From Trogon surrucura (taxonomy: Eukaryota > Chordata > Aves > Trogoniformes > Trogonidae): a DNA stretch of 64,000 bases. The stretch spans positions 2,433,501 through 2,497,500 of the forward strand of contig CM036639.1 of NCBI GenBank assembly GCA_020746105.1. The letters run 5' to 3'. Shown piece by piece: positions 1-10,200 of the stretch. How positions within the stretch are numbered: position 1 is the stretch's first letter; every line of letters starts with the position of its first letter. Below the pieces are notes generated by a model. That model saw only the letters and a list, made by a program, of their open reading frames with translations. It ran no database searches and had not been told where the DNA came from. A program made the translations under genes and the position numbers.

Positions 1-842
1 AGTTTGGCCTCTGGGGAGAAGTGCTACAGCACCACGCCTCCCCGGGGAAGGTTCAGCACCTCTCCACCAGGTCAGGAGGGGAAATTTCCCCCACTCCGGG
101 GTATGAAGGGCATCGACAGGATCCGGCAGACGCAAGGAGACTTTGGGCAATGGCTCAAGGATGGGCAATGGCTCGGGCGAGGGGGAACCCGTCCGCCCTG
201 AGGACACGGAGGGTGTTTTGCCCTGGAAGCAGAAGCAGAGGATGGAGGGGGAAGGCAAGGGCAGGTCCTCCCCGCCCGTGCCCTGGGGTGGGGATGGGCT
301 AGAGGAGGTTTTTTTAACAAGGTGCCACTTCTCCAAAAGGTTTCCCATCCCTCACATGATCGTTTTTCAGAGAATAAAGTCTCAAGGGACAATTGACTCT
401 GTCACAAGGCTCAGCAGCTGAGCCCGGAGCTGTCCTGCCCAGGCAGGTGCGCAGGACAAGCTGGGGAGCCCCAGCAGCACGAATTTCCCGGATTAAACTT
501 CCAGTGGCCCCGCCAAGGGGCAAGGAGCTCTCGAGCATCAGGTTCAAGGCAACAGCACGCGGCTCCTGGCGTGGCTGGCCGAGGTCGGGCAGGCGAGGGG
601 GATGAAGGTAGGAGGAAGCATGTGCAGGGCCCAGCTCGCACGGAGCTGGCTTCTGGTCTTTTAAGAATTGCTGTTGTGAAGTCAAAAGGGGGGGAAAAAA
701 AAAAAACCAACCAAAACCCACAACAGTGACAATTGTCGTTACTGTTGGCAAACACCCATGCTGGGTAGATGTCTGAGCTGCATAGAGAAGGCTTCGTCTC
801 CACATGGCAGGGGAAGGAGAAGGGAGGACCTCGAGAAAGTGC
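1..842. other. PHOSPHO1 3' flank, no gene seen
   Basis: GC-rich non-coding sequence. The overlapping ORFs are short, lie in several frames at once and resemble no family I recognise. It may include distal PHOSPHO1 3'UTR. Confidence 0.4.
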
Positions 843-848
843 TTTAAT
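843..848 (-). terminator. Candidate PHOSPHO1 poly(A) signal
   Basis: ATTAAA lies on the minus strand about 155 nt beyond the PHOSPHO1 stop codon. No canonical AATAAA is seen on the minus strand in the remaining 840 bases to the window edge, so this is the best local candidate. The real 3'UTR could extend off the window. Confidence 0.3.
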
Positions 849-1001
849 CGCTGGGGACAAAGGAGCTCGGAGAGGCAGGGAAGCAACCTGGGAGCGGGGG
901 CTGAGCGAGCCGTGCCGAGGAGCGTGGGGTACAGGACGTGATCCCCCCAAGCTTCTCCTTTCCCAACTGCTTATCGTAAGCGAGTCTCTTCTGAGCCATC
1001 C

Positions 1002-1763
1002 TCAACACTTCTTCTTGAGCACCTCCTGGAGATAGCGGGCAACTTCGGCGGCCGACTCCCAGGGGACGACGGTGGCCTGGAAGGCTCCAGGCTGCTTCTT
1101 CTCCATCTCTTGGGTCATCCGGTGCATGGGGTAGCCCTTCCGTGGGAAAGCCACGTCAGACGAAGTCAACGTCACGGAAGGGCAGAAGTCATTGGCACCA
1201 TCTCCCACGTAGAAGACCCTCTCGAACTCCACCTCCTCCTGGGCTCTCTCCGCCAGGTACTCCGTGAGGATTTTGCGTTTGCACATGTTGGCCGGGCAGT
1301 CAAGGCACTTGTGGCTGTGGTAGGGCCCCAAGGTGAAGTACCCCCTCTTGTCGAAGCCGGACGGGTTGCTGAAGATCTTGCGGAAGAGGGAGTAGAAACC
1401 GGCCGCCCTCAGGTTGGCTTCGATGCCGAACATGTTGGCATCAGAGATGAGGATGATCTCGAAGAGCTCGTGGTTCTTGGAGAGGAACTGGAAGAGGTCC
1501 GGCATGCCGGGGGACAAGGGGATGTTCTCGTAGACAGTCTTGAAGTCCCCCATCTTGACCCCCTGGTCCCCCATGTAGGCCAGGACGCGCTGCATGTACT
1601 CGTTGTAGAAGCCCTCGCGGAAGGTCTGGCGGATGTGCTCCGGGAGCGCCTGCCCCGGCGCCGCCCGCACGATGGAGTCATCGCTGTTCTCGTTGATGAT
1701 GGTCTCGTCAAAATCGAAGACGAGGAGATATCTGGGAGGCCGGGGACTGGCCATACCAACACC
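1002..1763 (-). CDS. PHOSPHO1: PHOSPHO1 last coding exon
   Basis: This exon carries residues 16-268 and the TGA-class stop region at 1002-1004, and contains all the catalytic motifs. The acceptor reads TTCCGCCTCGCAG on the minus strand. A methionine at residue 19 (1754) could start a shorter 250-aa product if transcription or translation began downstream. Confidence 0.95.
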   Translation of the reverse strand, partial: GVGMASPRPPRYLLVFDFDETIINENSDDSIVRAAPGQALPEHIRQTFREGFYNEYMQRVLAYMGDQGVKMGDFKTVYENIPLSPGMPDLFQFLSKNHELFEIILISDANMFGIEANLRAAGFYSLFRKIFSNPSGFDKRGYFTLGPYHSHKCLDCPANMCKRKILTEYLAERAQEEVEFERVFYVGDGANDFCPSVTLTSSDVAFPRKGYPMHRMTQEMEKKQPGAFQATVVPWESAAEVARYLQEVLKKKC

Positions 1764-2578
1764 CTGCGAGGCGGAAGGGTAAGGGCCAGCCGTTAGCTCG
1801 CGGCGCTTCGCTTCGGCCTTGGGGCAGTGACCGCAGCGCGGGAGGCTGCCCAGCCCCACAGCCTTGGCTACCGTACCCCCCGGCAGCTTATTAGCCCAGC
1901 TGGGCTTTGGCGGGGGTAATCCCCTGCTGACATACCTCAGCCCTAAGGCGTTTATCCTGCCTATATAAAGAGATCGTTTTGTCACCGCTAATCCCCTTCC
2001 TGCAGTCAAGGGGGTCACTGTGCCGAGCACCCGCCGAGGGACGAGGGGACAGGACACACCTCGGGGTGTTTTGTGCAGGGGAGGGGGGTTTACTCCCCAG
2101 CCTGCTCCTGTGCCACCTCTGAAAAGGGGTTTGTGTCCCTGCAGTCCCCTCTTGCTGCCGGGACAAGTCTGGGTCCTTCCGACAGAGGAAACCACTTTGC
2201 AGGTTGATCTGTTTTGGCTCCTGGATGCGGGTTCCCCCGGGATGGGCACCGCAGGCTCCTGAGAAACCCGGGATAACTCAGAGCTGCCTCCTGCCCTGTG
2301 CTCAAACCAAGATCAACCCACTTTGCCGACACGGTGCAAAACCAGCGAGCCCCAGCCCAGCCCCCCCGGTGCCCCTGGCTAAAACCAACCTGGCCCCAGC
2401 AGCTCCCCCCCGGCTGCTCCCATCCTGCCCGTTAGAGGTTTGCAGGACGGCGCCTTAATTCCTGCTCCCTGGCCCTGAGAAGAAGAAGAGAGGGGACAAT
2501 CCCCCGTGCGGAGAGGGTGACAATGACACTGACCTTAAACAGGCATGGCAGCCCCACGCCCTCGCAGCACCTTTTCAT
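1002..2578 (-). CDS. PHOSPHO1: PHOSPHO1, phosphoethanolamine/phosphocholine phosphatase 1 (two coding exons)
   Basis: This HAD-superfamily phosphatase hydrolyses phosphoethanolamine and phosphocholine to release phosphate inside matrix vesicles during skeletal mineralisation (established for the family). The coding sequence joins 2578-2534 (15 codons, [15 protein letters not shown]) to 1763-1002 and gives 268 aa, the length I recall for the chicken protein. HAD motif I is DFDET at residues 32-36, motif II is the SDA at 122-124, and motif IV is GDGANDF at 202-208. A Cys-rich stretch (CLDCPANMC, 168-176) precedes motif IV. The intron has GT at 2533-2532 and AG at 1765-1764 and falls between codons. 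An ORF can be read straight through the intron (up to 2249) for 415 aa, but the spliced start reproduces the conserved avian N-terminus, so I prefer it. No catalytic residue is missing. Identification is very secure. Confidence 0.96.
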
Positions 2579-2638
2579 TTTAAGACCATCACTCTGCGGG
2601 CAGCGCGTCGCTGAAGGCAGCGCTCAGGTCTCTCCGGG
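2534..2638 (-). CDS. PHOSPHO1: PHOSPHO1 first coding exon with 60 nt of 5'UTR
   Basis: The exon begins after a strong pyrimidine-rich acceptor (TTTCTTTGTGGTTCTGCAG, AG at 2640-2639), which implies at least one further non-coding exon upstream. It holds 60 nt of 5'UTR, the start codon at 2578-2576, 15 codons, and a GTCAGT donor at 2533. A four-codon upstream ORF (2589-2575) ends with its TGA overlapping the main ATG. The 5' boundary is inferred from the acceptor only; the start codon and donor are well supported. Confidence 0.8.
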
Positions 2639-5600
2639 CTGCAGAACCACAAAGAAAGGGGAGTTTGGTTAAAGGGCTTTTGGGTTTTCCCCGGCCGCCA
2701 CCTCCGGGCACGGCCCCAAACATCGCGGTTCTTCATCCTGCAGCGAAATCCAGAGCTTGGGACTTTTTGTACCAGGAACGGAGGAATTAAAGGAGTCTCC
2801 GGGGAGCGGCGTGAGCGGGCAGAGCCCATTTAAGGCTTCTGATCCTTCTTAATTCCCCGCAGTGCCCGGGCTTCGCCGCACGTGAAAGCAGAACGGCAAT
2901 AAACCCCCGGCAACACGTGCCCCGCTCCAAAATATGCCCTGATTTTTCTTCCAGTATAATTAGTTTGGGGTGTTTCTTTTAATGGAGTAATTATCCTGGA
3001 AGGAAACCAGGTGCTCCTGCAGCTCTGGTGAGGATGTGCCCGTCTGCTGCCCCGGGGCGAAGGCAGAGCCCGAGTTACGTCTCCTGAATTTTGCCGACCT
3101 CTTGCGTCCACAGTGATCAAAGCGGAACGATGAGAAACCTCAAAAAAACCCCAAAAAAACCTCACAAAAAAAAAAAAAAATCCAACCAAACAACACCCAA
3201 ACCAAGTCTGGAAACTCAACCGGATGGTTAACAGGTGGAATAACACACCGGAAAAAGGGAAATTTTAAGTGGGCACCAGTAGCTCAGCTGGGGCTGGGAG
3301 GATTTCAATGATTTTTTTTGTCATCAGCAGGACAACAGGAAGAGCTTTTTTCGGCTGAAGGTGATTTGTGGGGGATTTGGCTGGTTCGCAGCCCAGCGGA
3401 GGACTATTTCGGGCACAAACGCGATTCATGACTCTGCTAAAAAAAAAAACCACCGAGAAAAACCACAACTGCACCTCAAAAATGGCACATTGCAAAGGGA
3501 AGCGGGCACTCAGCATTAAACCCTGGGTTGAAATCCAGGAGAAAGTGACTTTTTTTCTGTCTGAAACCTTCAAAAGAAACACTAGTTCTTTTTTTTTTTA
3601 TAGAAGCATCTGTCAGTCGATGATGTTTATTTACAGCATTTGAAGCCAAATAATGCTCCAGCCAGCCTGGGGGTGGGATTAACCACCACAATTTTCGGGT
3701 CCAAATCGAGAGAAACGGTTAAAAAACCCAAACACGTGAAAGAGTAATTGTAATTTTCATCGTTATCATCTAAAGAGCTGCCAGAGGTGAGGAAATAAGT
3801 TGGATCTGAGCCTTAAGGAGACACTGTGGTAGCGATGAGGCAGCAAACCTTTAGAGGGATGATGCAGACGGAGGGATCTGAGCTCTTCTGTGCCCAAGAT
3901 CTTTACATTTTGCAGAAGAGGAAAAAAAAAAACCAGCTCACATCTGGGCTTTGGGGCAGAGGAGGTCAAACACGGACCTGAGCGCAATCCTTCCGCCCTT
4001 TCCAGCCGAGGTTCCCCAAACCCCTTCCATTCAGCCACCTCTTCTGAATTAACGTTCTGTTACATACAAAAACCCCGACCGAGGAGCTGAGCAGCCAGTT
4101 TGGTCTGTTTGGGGCTTATTTGAGCTCTCCTTCGAGAGCTGACCAGCGCAAGGTCGCAAGAAGCATCGTCCACCTCAATCTCAGGTTAATTTATCCCCAG
4201 CGGAGCTCCCGGCAGCTCTTTCCCCCCGATCCCCACCTCCCCGGCACCCCTCTGCTCTCCCCAACGGCCCCAGCAGGAATAAATCCAGCTGCTCCTAAGA
4301 GCTGGAAAATACCACCCAGTTGCTCCACCGGGCTCCTTGTCCCATGTCCCTAGCGCTGCCGGGGGCCTCCCCGAGACAGATGTGGGTTGTGGTGGGAGAA
4401 GAGAGGCCACCAGACCATTTTCTGTGGGGATTTCTAAGGAAAAAATGATAACGGAGTCAGCTTGGACAATTGCTGCCTCGTGTCCCGGCAGGAGATCGGG
4501 GCATCCCTGCAACGCCGCTGCACGAGCCACCTTCTGCTCTCAACGGTATCAAGCCGTGCGTTGCTTTCATGCAAAGGAGAAATTAAAATCTAAGCTGGTT
4601 TATTTAGTGAATAAAGCTCCAGGATGGGGACTTCTCGCCTCTGGAGGCTGTTGGGCAAATTGCATCCCTCCCTCGTGCGCTGGTTTTCCCCTTAGGATAC
4701 AGAAAAGGGAGATGCTGACATTAGGAGTGACTTAATAAAGCAGCGCTCATCCTCTCCAGCTAAAGACAAGGTGGCTGAGCCCAGGGTCTGGCTCTGCTTC
4801 ACGTGGGAGGTGAGCGGAGAGGAATAAAAAAAAAAAAAATCCTTAGCAAATCTCCCAGCCCCAAATGACCCCGTTAAAGCCAGCCAGGAGCCCGTGGGCA
4901 CGCCGCAGTCGGCTCCATCCGGGGTAGGGAGAAGCGAAATCCCCGCAGAACTATTTCTGTGCGGAGATGATTCACCCGGCGGCTGCCTTCCCCGGAGCGC
5001 GTCCGTCCACCTTCTGCAAAAAAAAAAATAAAAAAAAGGGACTCCCTCCAAAAAAAAAAAAAAGCAAACCAGAAAAAAACGGCCGCGCTTCGTAGCGTTA
5101 TGCAAAGCCTGAATGGCGAAGCAGAGAATAAACCAGGTATTTCCTCATTGCCAAACAAACTGAATTTGGGATGAGGTTCGAAACGCGCCTGAGCTCGCTA
5201 CGGGAATCATTTCCCAGGGTGGTTTGCTCCCAAAATCTTCATGTTTTCTTCCTCTCCAGCCAGCCTCAGGATCCTTCTGCCCCGAAGGGGCCCAGGGAGA
5301 AAAGGCTGAGCCCCAGCAATATTCGCCGCCTTCGTTATCTCTGCGCGTCAGCTCTGGCTGCGCAGAGCTCTGCACCGCCCCGCGACTTCGGGCTCAGTCC
5401 CGGAGCGGGTTCAGCTCAGGACGAGCTGCACGGAGAGGGGCCGGGCTGCACATCCACCCTCCGTCGCAGGGTCAGGCCCCCCAGGAGCCCCCAGTGCCCC
5501 CAAGGCAGCGGGGCCGGGGCTCAGCGCCCCGTTTTGGAGCCGGGAATTGTGGAGCCGTGGAAGCGACAGGGTACGGGGGCATTTCTCAGTCGCAGGCAGT

Positions 5601-6886
5601 CCCCAAAGTGGTTTCAATCACCCTGTGCACTCTCTTCTTGCCTGTTTTTAACATTTTTAACCTTAAAAAACCATTTGATGTTTCTGGTGCGTACAATACG
5701 GTGGGATTTCTTTTTAAATTTTAACTCAAAACCCAACCAGTGACCTTTGACAAACTCATTCATCCACCTGCCCAGGATATTATTAAGGGCAAAACACGAA
5801 GACAGAGCCCTGCGGCCCCAAAAGCAAAGGAGGGGAAAAACCTCCCTCTCCGGCACCATCATCATCGGGATCGTGAGACAATTCTACTGCTCCTGGAATA
5901 AAACCCGAACCGCTCCCATGCCTGGGCATCTACAGAGCTCCTGGAGCAGAAGCAAACGGGCAAATTCCCAACACGTCCCCGGAGAAGGGAGCTCGGGGAG
6001 GGGGGTCCCAGCCAGCCCCGATCCCCTCCGGTCCCACCTCGCCCCTTCTTGTGCTCCTGCTTCACCCCAAATCCCCCGGGCAGGGGCGAATGGGAGCGGG
6101 AACAGCCTCACTCGGTTGCTACCGCTCACCTCGGGTTATGAGGATGTTCCTTTAGGGTGTTTTTTTTGTATATATATATATTTTTATGGTATTTTTCCTG
6201 CCGCCTGCCGGGCTTCCCGGCGCTCCCGCGGCCGCAGCTCCGCACCAACCAAATAAAAACCTGAAACAGGTGGGTTTGGCCCCAAAGAGGCGGCAGGCGG
6301 GGGGGTCCCGGATCGGCGGCTGCTTTGCGGGGATGCAAAACCCGAGCCCCGGTTTCGCCGCCGCGGTACCGGACCCGGCGCTGGGCAAACGCCTCCCGCG
6401 GCCTCTCGCTCCCCGGTGCCAGCCCGGGGTCACCCCCCCGGCGTCGGTGGTGCCGGGGCTGGCGGCGGCGGCTGCTCCGGCTTCGGTGCCGACCCCCGCT
6501 CGGCCGCCCCTCGGCTCCTGCCGGTACCGGGGCTGACTCATGCACGACCGGTGCTTGGAGGCTCCTGCCCGGTACCGGCACCTCCCGGTAGCGGCACCAA
6601 CGGCCTCGGCCCTCCGAAAATCCAACCGGGCGGGAACCCTCCGGTACCGGCACCAGCAGCCCCGCAGGGTCCGACCGGACTGACGCCTCCCGGTACCGGC
6701 TCCGGCCAGCGGAGACCCCCACCGAGCAGGCACCTCCCGGTACCGGCGGCAGCCGCAGCGGATCGGCGTCTCCCGCTACCGACACCCGCCGCACCGATCC
6801 TCGGAGCCTCCTGCCAGGTCCACACCTCCCGGTACCGGCCGCCCCGGTGCGGACTCACGCCTGATCAGCCCCCGGTGCCTCCTTAC
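2639..6886 (-). other. PHOSPHO1: Predicted large 5' intron of PHOSPHO1
   Basis: About 4.2 kb lies between the strong acceptor at 2639 and a GTAAGG donor at 6886-6885 inside the CpG island. It contains several A/T homopolymer runs (for example near 3167-3180, 4826-4839 and 5019-5063) and no coding signal. A promoter several kb upstream of the coding exons resembles the human gene layout, but the exon 1 to exon 2 link is inferred from splice-site quality only. Confidence 0.45.
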
Positions 6887-7260
6887 CGGGTCGGAATCCC
6901 CCGGTTCGCCCCGGGGCCGGTGGGTGCGCAGGCAGCCCGGCGTCTCGGCCGCGAGCGGGGCCGGGCACCGGCGGTTCGGGCGGGCGGCGCGGCGGCTGCG
7001 GGCTCCGGTGCGGCGGGGCCGGCGCCGCTGCCGGGGCTGCCCCGAGCGCGGCCCCTTTAAGGCGACGCAACCGGAGCCGCGGCGGGGCTCGGCGGAACAA
7101 CCGCAGTCCCCGCGCGTCACCGCCCCACCAGCCAATGGCAGCGGCCGCGGCGCGCAGGGAAGGGGCGGGGCCACGCTAAGCCACGCCCCCATCCCGCGGG
7201 GAGGGGGGAGCGGACAAGCGCGTTATTGCCCCCCCGGCTCTCCCCGGTAATACCGCGCCA
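6200..7260 (-). promoter_or_regulatory. PHOSPHO1: CpG island, likely PHOSPHO1 distal promoter and first non-coding exon
   Basis: A dense CpG island. Near its right end are a CCAAT box (7132-7136), a GC box GGGGCGGGGCC (7162-7172) and CCACGCCCCC at 7181-7190. On the minus strand a TATA-like CTTAAAGGGG lies near 7053-7062. A good donor (CG|GTAAGGAGG) lies at 6886, so a first exon of roughly 7030-6887 is plausible. The interior (6363-6840) contains repeated CCGGTACCGG palindromes. It faces PHOSPHO1 and no other gene is near, so assignment to PHOSPHO1 is an inference; a separate lncRNA promoter is possible. Confidence 0.55.
6363..6840. repeat. Dispersed GGTACCGG motif array
   Basis: The motif CGGTACCGG recurs at about 6367, 6521, 6571, 6642, 6692, 6739 and 6829, with diverged versions (GGTAGCGG, GCTACCGA) near 6588 and 6774. 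Copies sit 35-70 bp apart and are often preceded by CTCC and followed by CACC or GC-rich spacer. It looks like a degenerate GC-rich minisatellite inside the CpG island rather than a perfect tandem array. Confidence 0.6.
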
Positions 7261-10200
7261 GCGCCGTCAAGTTGCAAAACCGACGCTACGGCACAAAACC
7301 CCTCCGAGAAACAACCAATTCTGTAATTGAGCCATTTGCGTGTGTGCACGGGGGGGGGGGAGGATTTTGCCCCAAAACAAGCTGCAGCCCCCGTTGGTGA
7401 GGTCCCCAACACCCAGCCCGGTTGCCAATTCCGGGAAAAGAACCGTCCCGCGCACCCACCGGGCCCCGAGGACCCGAAGGCACCGTCCCCGGTCCCAGCG
7501 GCTGCCCGCAGCCCGGGCAGGAGGAGGGACCGCGGCTAATTTTAGGAGCTGGCTCTGCCCCGGGGACACCCCAATTGCAGGGTGCCCTGCCAGGCACGCA
7601 AATGCATCCACACCCCAAAAATACCCTCCTGAGCTCCAGGGTGGTGGTTAAGTGGTATCTGCAGGTCTGCAGGACGTCTAATTTGTACCGGAGTCGCCTG
7701 TGATTAAAAAAAAAAAAAATCAACAGCAAAGACCAAGGGCAGTTTGTGCAAAGGCTGGAGGCAGAGGGTGTGGGCAGAGAGGGGAGGCAGCAGCAGGGAC
7801 GTAAAAACCTGTAGTTACAGACCACCAGAGGTTGGGTTTTGTGTTGCTTTTTAATTAAAAATGTCTAAGAATGGAAGGACGCAAACAAAATTGAAAAGGT
7901 CTGGGAAAAACCCACACGTTTCTGCTTCTTGTGCCAGCTGCTCCGGGGAACGCCACGTCGCCCCAGTGCTCAAGCCGTGGCTCCCAACAGCTCTAGTTTC
8001 CCCATTTGGGCAAAATTCAGCTCAGAGCAGAGCTCCGAGTACTTCTTCAGCCAAACCGTTGCTATTCCGAGACCTTTCTGCAGAGCCCTTGCTCCCACTT
8101 GTTAAAGGACACCAACCTCTACAGCCCGACCAACGGGCTTGAGCAACAACCCCGGTTATCAAGGAGATATTTTATTATTTAGTCTGAGACGTGCTGGCGT
8201 TTTGGCGCAGAGCACACCCCATTTCTCCTCTGTACGGCGTGGGTTTTCCCATTTCTCCTCTGGCGTTACCCCCCATCCCCGCTGGAATCGGCACCAGCTC
8301 CCACAGACGGAGGAGCCGGCGTTGGAGCGCCTCGTCAGCGGGTGCGAGGCGAGTGGGAAACGCAAAAGGGCAAATTCTCCGCTGCCTTCTGCCTTCCCTC
8401 CCCCTGAAAGGCAGCGGGGCAAACCTCGTGCCAGAAACATCCCAGCCGGAGGAGTCTGGCGAGGGCGATCCTGCATCGCAGTGATTTTCCACTGTGAAGA
8501 AGCCCGGAGAGCGGGCGAGGGCAGCGCTTTCTGCGTTGGGCTGACCTGGCAACCCCTGAATAGAGAGGCAGCGCTCTTAGGAACACACGGACTCCCCACA
8601 ACGGGTGGAATATCCCCACGCCACAAGAAATACACTCCAGCACCCTTCTCTCTGTTTGCCCTCCTGGTTTTTTCCACCACCAAACCCATTGCAGCAGCAT
8701 GTGAACAACCCAAAGCCCACAACGTCCATGTAGCTGTCTGTCCCTCTGTCTGTCCCTCTGTCTGTCCCCCCCTCCCTTGCTTTATTTCCATCCTGCAACA
8801 CACACAAGAAGTTCGGTTCTGATTAATTCAGCGTGAAATCAGCCTGGCCACCTGCACTGGCACCTGTGGCCTCTGCAGAACATACTTTGGGGAAGCTCCG
8901 AGTAAAACCGAAGCTTTCCCGTGCTCACAAGGGGAGTGAATCCCTGTTGTTACTCAAGGCACATGGACAAGGAAACTTGGAGCCAGTCGCCTCGTGCCAC
9001 CTCCTCAACACAGCAGTGTCGAACAAACCGCGTTCCTTTTGTGGCAATGCATTTTTGGTGGCTGAATAACGTTTAGATGGTCAGTATCAGGGAAAAACCT
9101 CAAGAACTAACAAGCAAGGAGACAGCAAACTCCACTCATTTCACCACCTTCCCAGGCACTTCTTTCCGAGTCCCCCCCCCCAGCACAGCAGTTTGACAAA
9201 GAATCTCGGTCAGTGCAGGTCACGCCAGCCCGAGGTGAGGTCTCCCCAGGTTTCTCTTGTTGACACGGGCTTCAGTTTTGCTATTTAATGCTGCAAGTCA
9301 CGCAGGAAGGAACAAGAACTCGCCAGGGGAGTGGCTCAGGTCACCACCCGTCAGGAGTCAAAGTATCTCAAATATTCTGTTCGATGTTACACGTGGAAAT
9401 CAGGAAACACGGGCACCGAGACAGGGCTGTTTATCAGGTGGGATAAGCTTCTGCTGAAGCGGCACAAGAGACGCGTGGATAGCGCCGACCATCTCCGCGC
9501 ACGACAGGTCGGCGGCAGCGGCCGCTCCGGCTGCTCTCGTGCCGTCAGGTTGGTGAGCGGGGCCAGACGATGCTCTCCAGAACTTTGTAAAACCCACTTG
9601 GTAAGACGCAGGGCACTCGCTCAGCTGGAAAGCTTTCGCATGGAAGCAAGCTCTGCTTTGTCATAAAACCAAGCCTAAAAATCCTCCTGCTCCATGCCAG
9701 TCATCCAATATAACGAGCGGCACCAATCACCACGACGGTGTCTGTAGAGACTGACAGAGGTGACAGATCTCTCACCGGGCACGTTTAGGAAACACTCGAG
9801 AACAAAACTCTCCAGGCTCCGTCTCGGTGCAAGTCCTAAACGAGCTCAGACAGTTCTGCCCAGTGTTGCCACAACGAAAACTCGCCGCAACTGCAACCGC
9901 GGTTTACTCGGAGGGTCTAGTTTGGGAAACACAGCTTGGGCAACGCGGAAACCCGAGGGACCAGGCACATTAGCAACTAATTAAAGCCAAAGTGCACATT
10001 GGAAACGTTTTCTAATTCCGCAAGTCGCTGCATCCGACGCCGTGAGAGGAGCGAGCTGCCTTCACCCACTTCGTGCGCTTCTCGCAGCTGGGAGGGATCT
10101 GCTCCACTGCCATCTCCTGGCTAAAACCCTCCACGAACTGCTCCTCCTGCAGGTCTGCCTCCTCCCTCGGCAAAAGGACAGAGATTTTAAGCCGCAGGGC

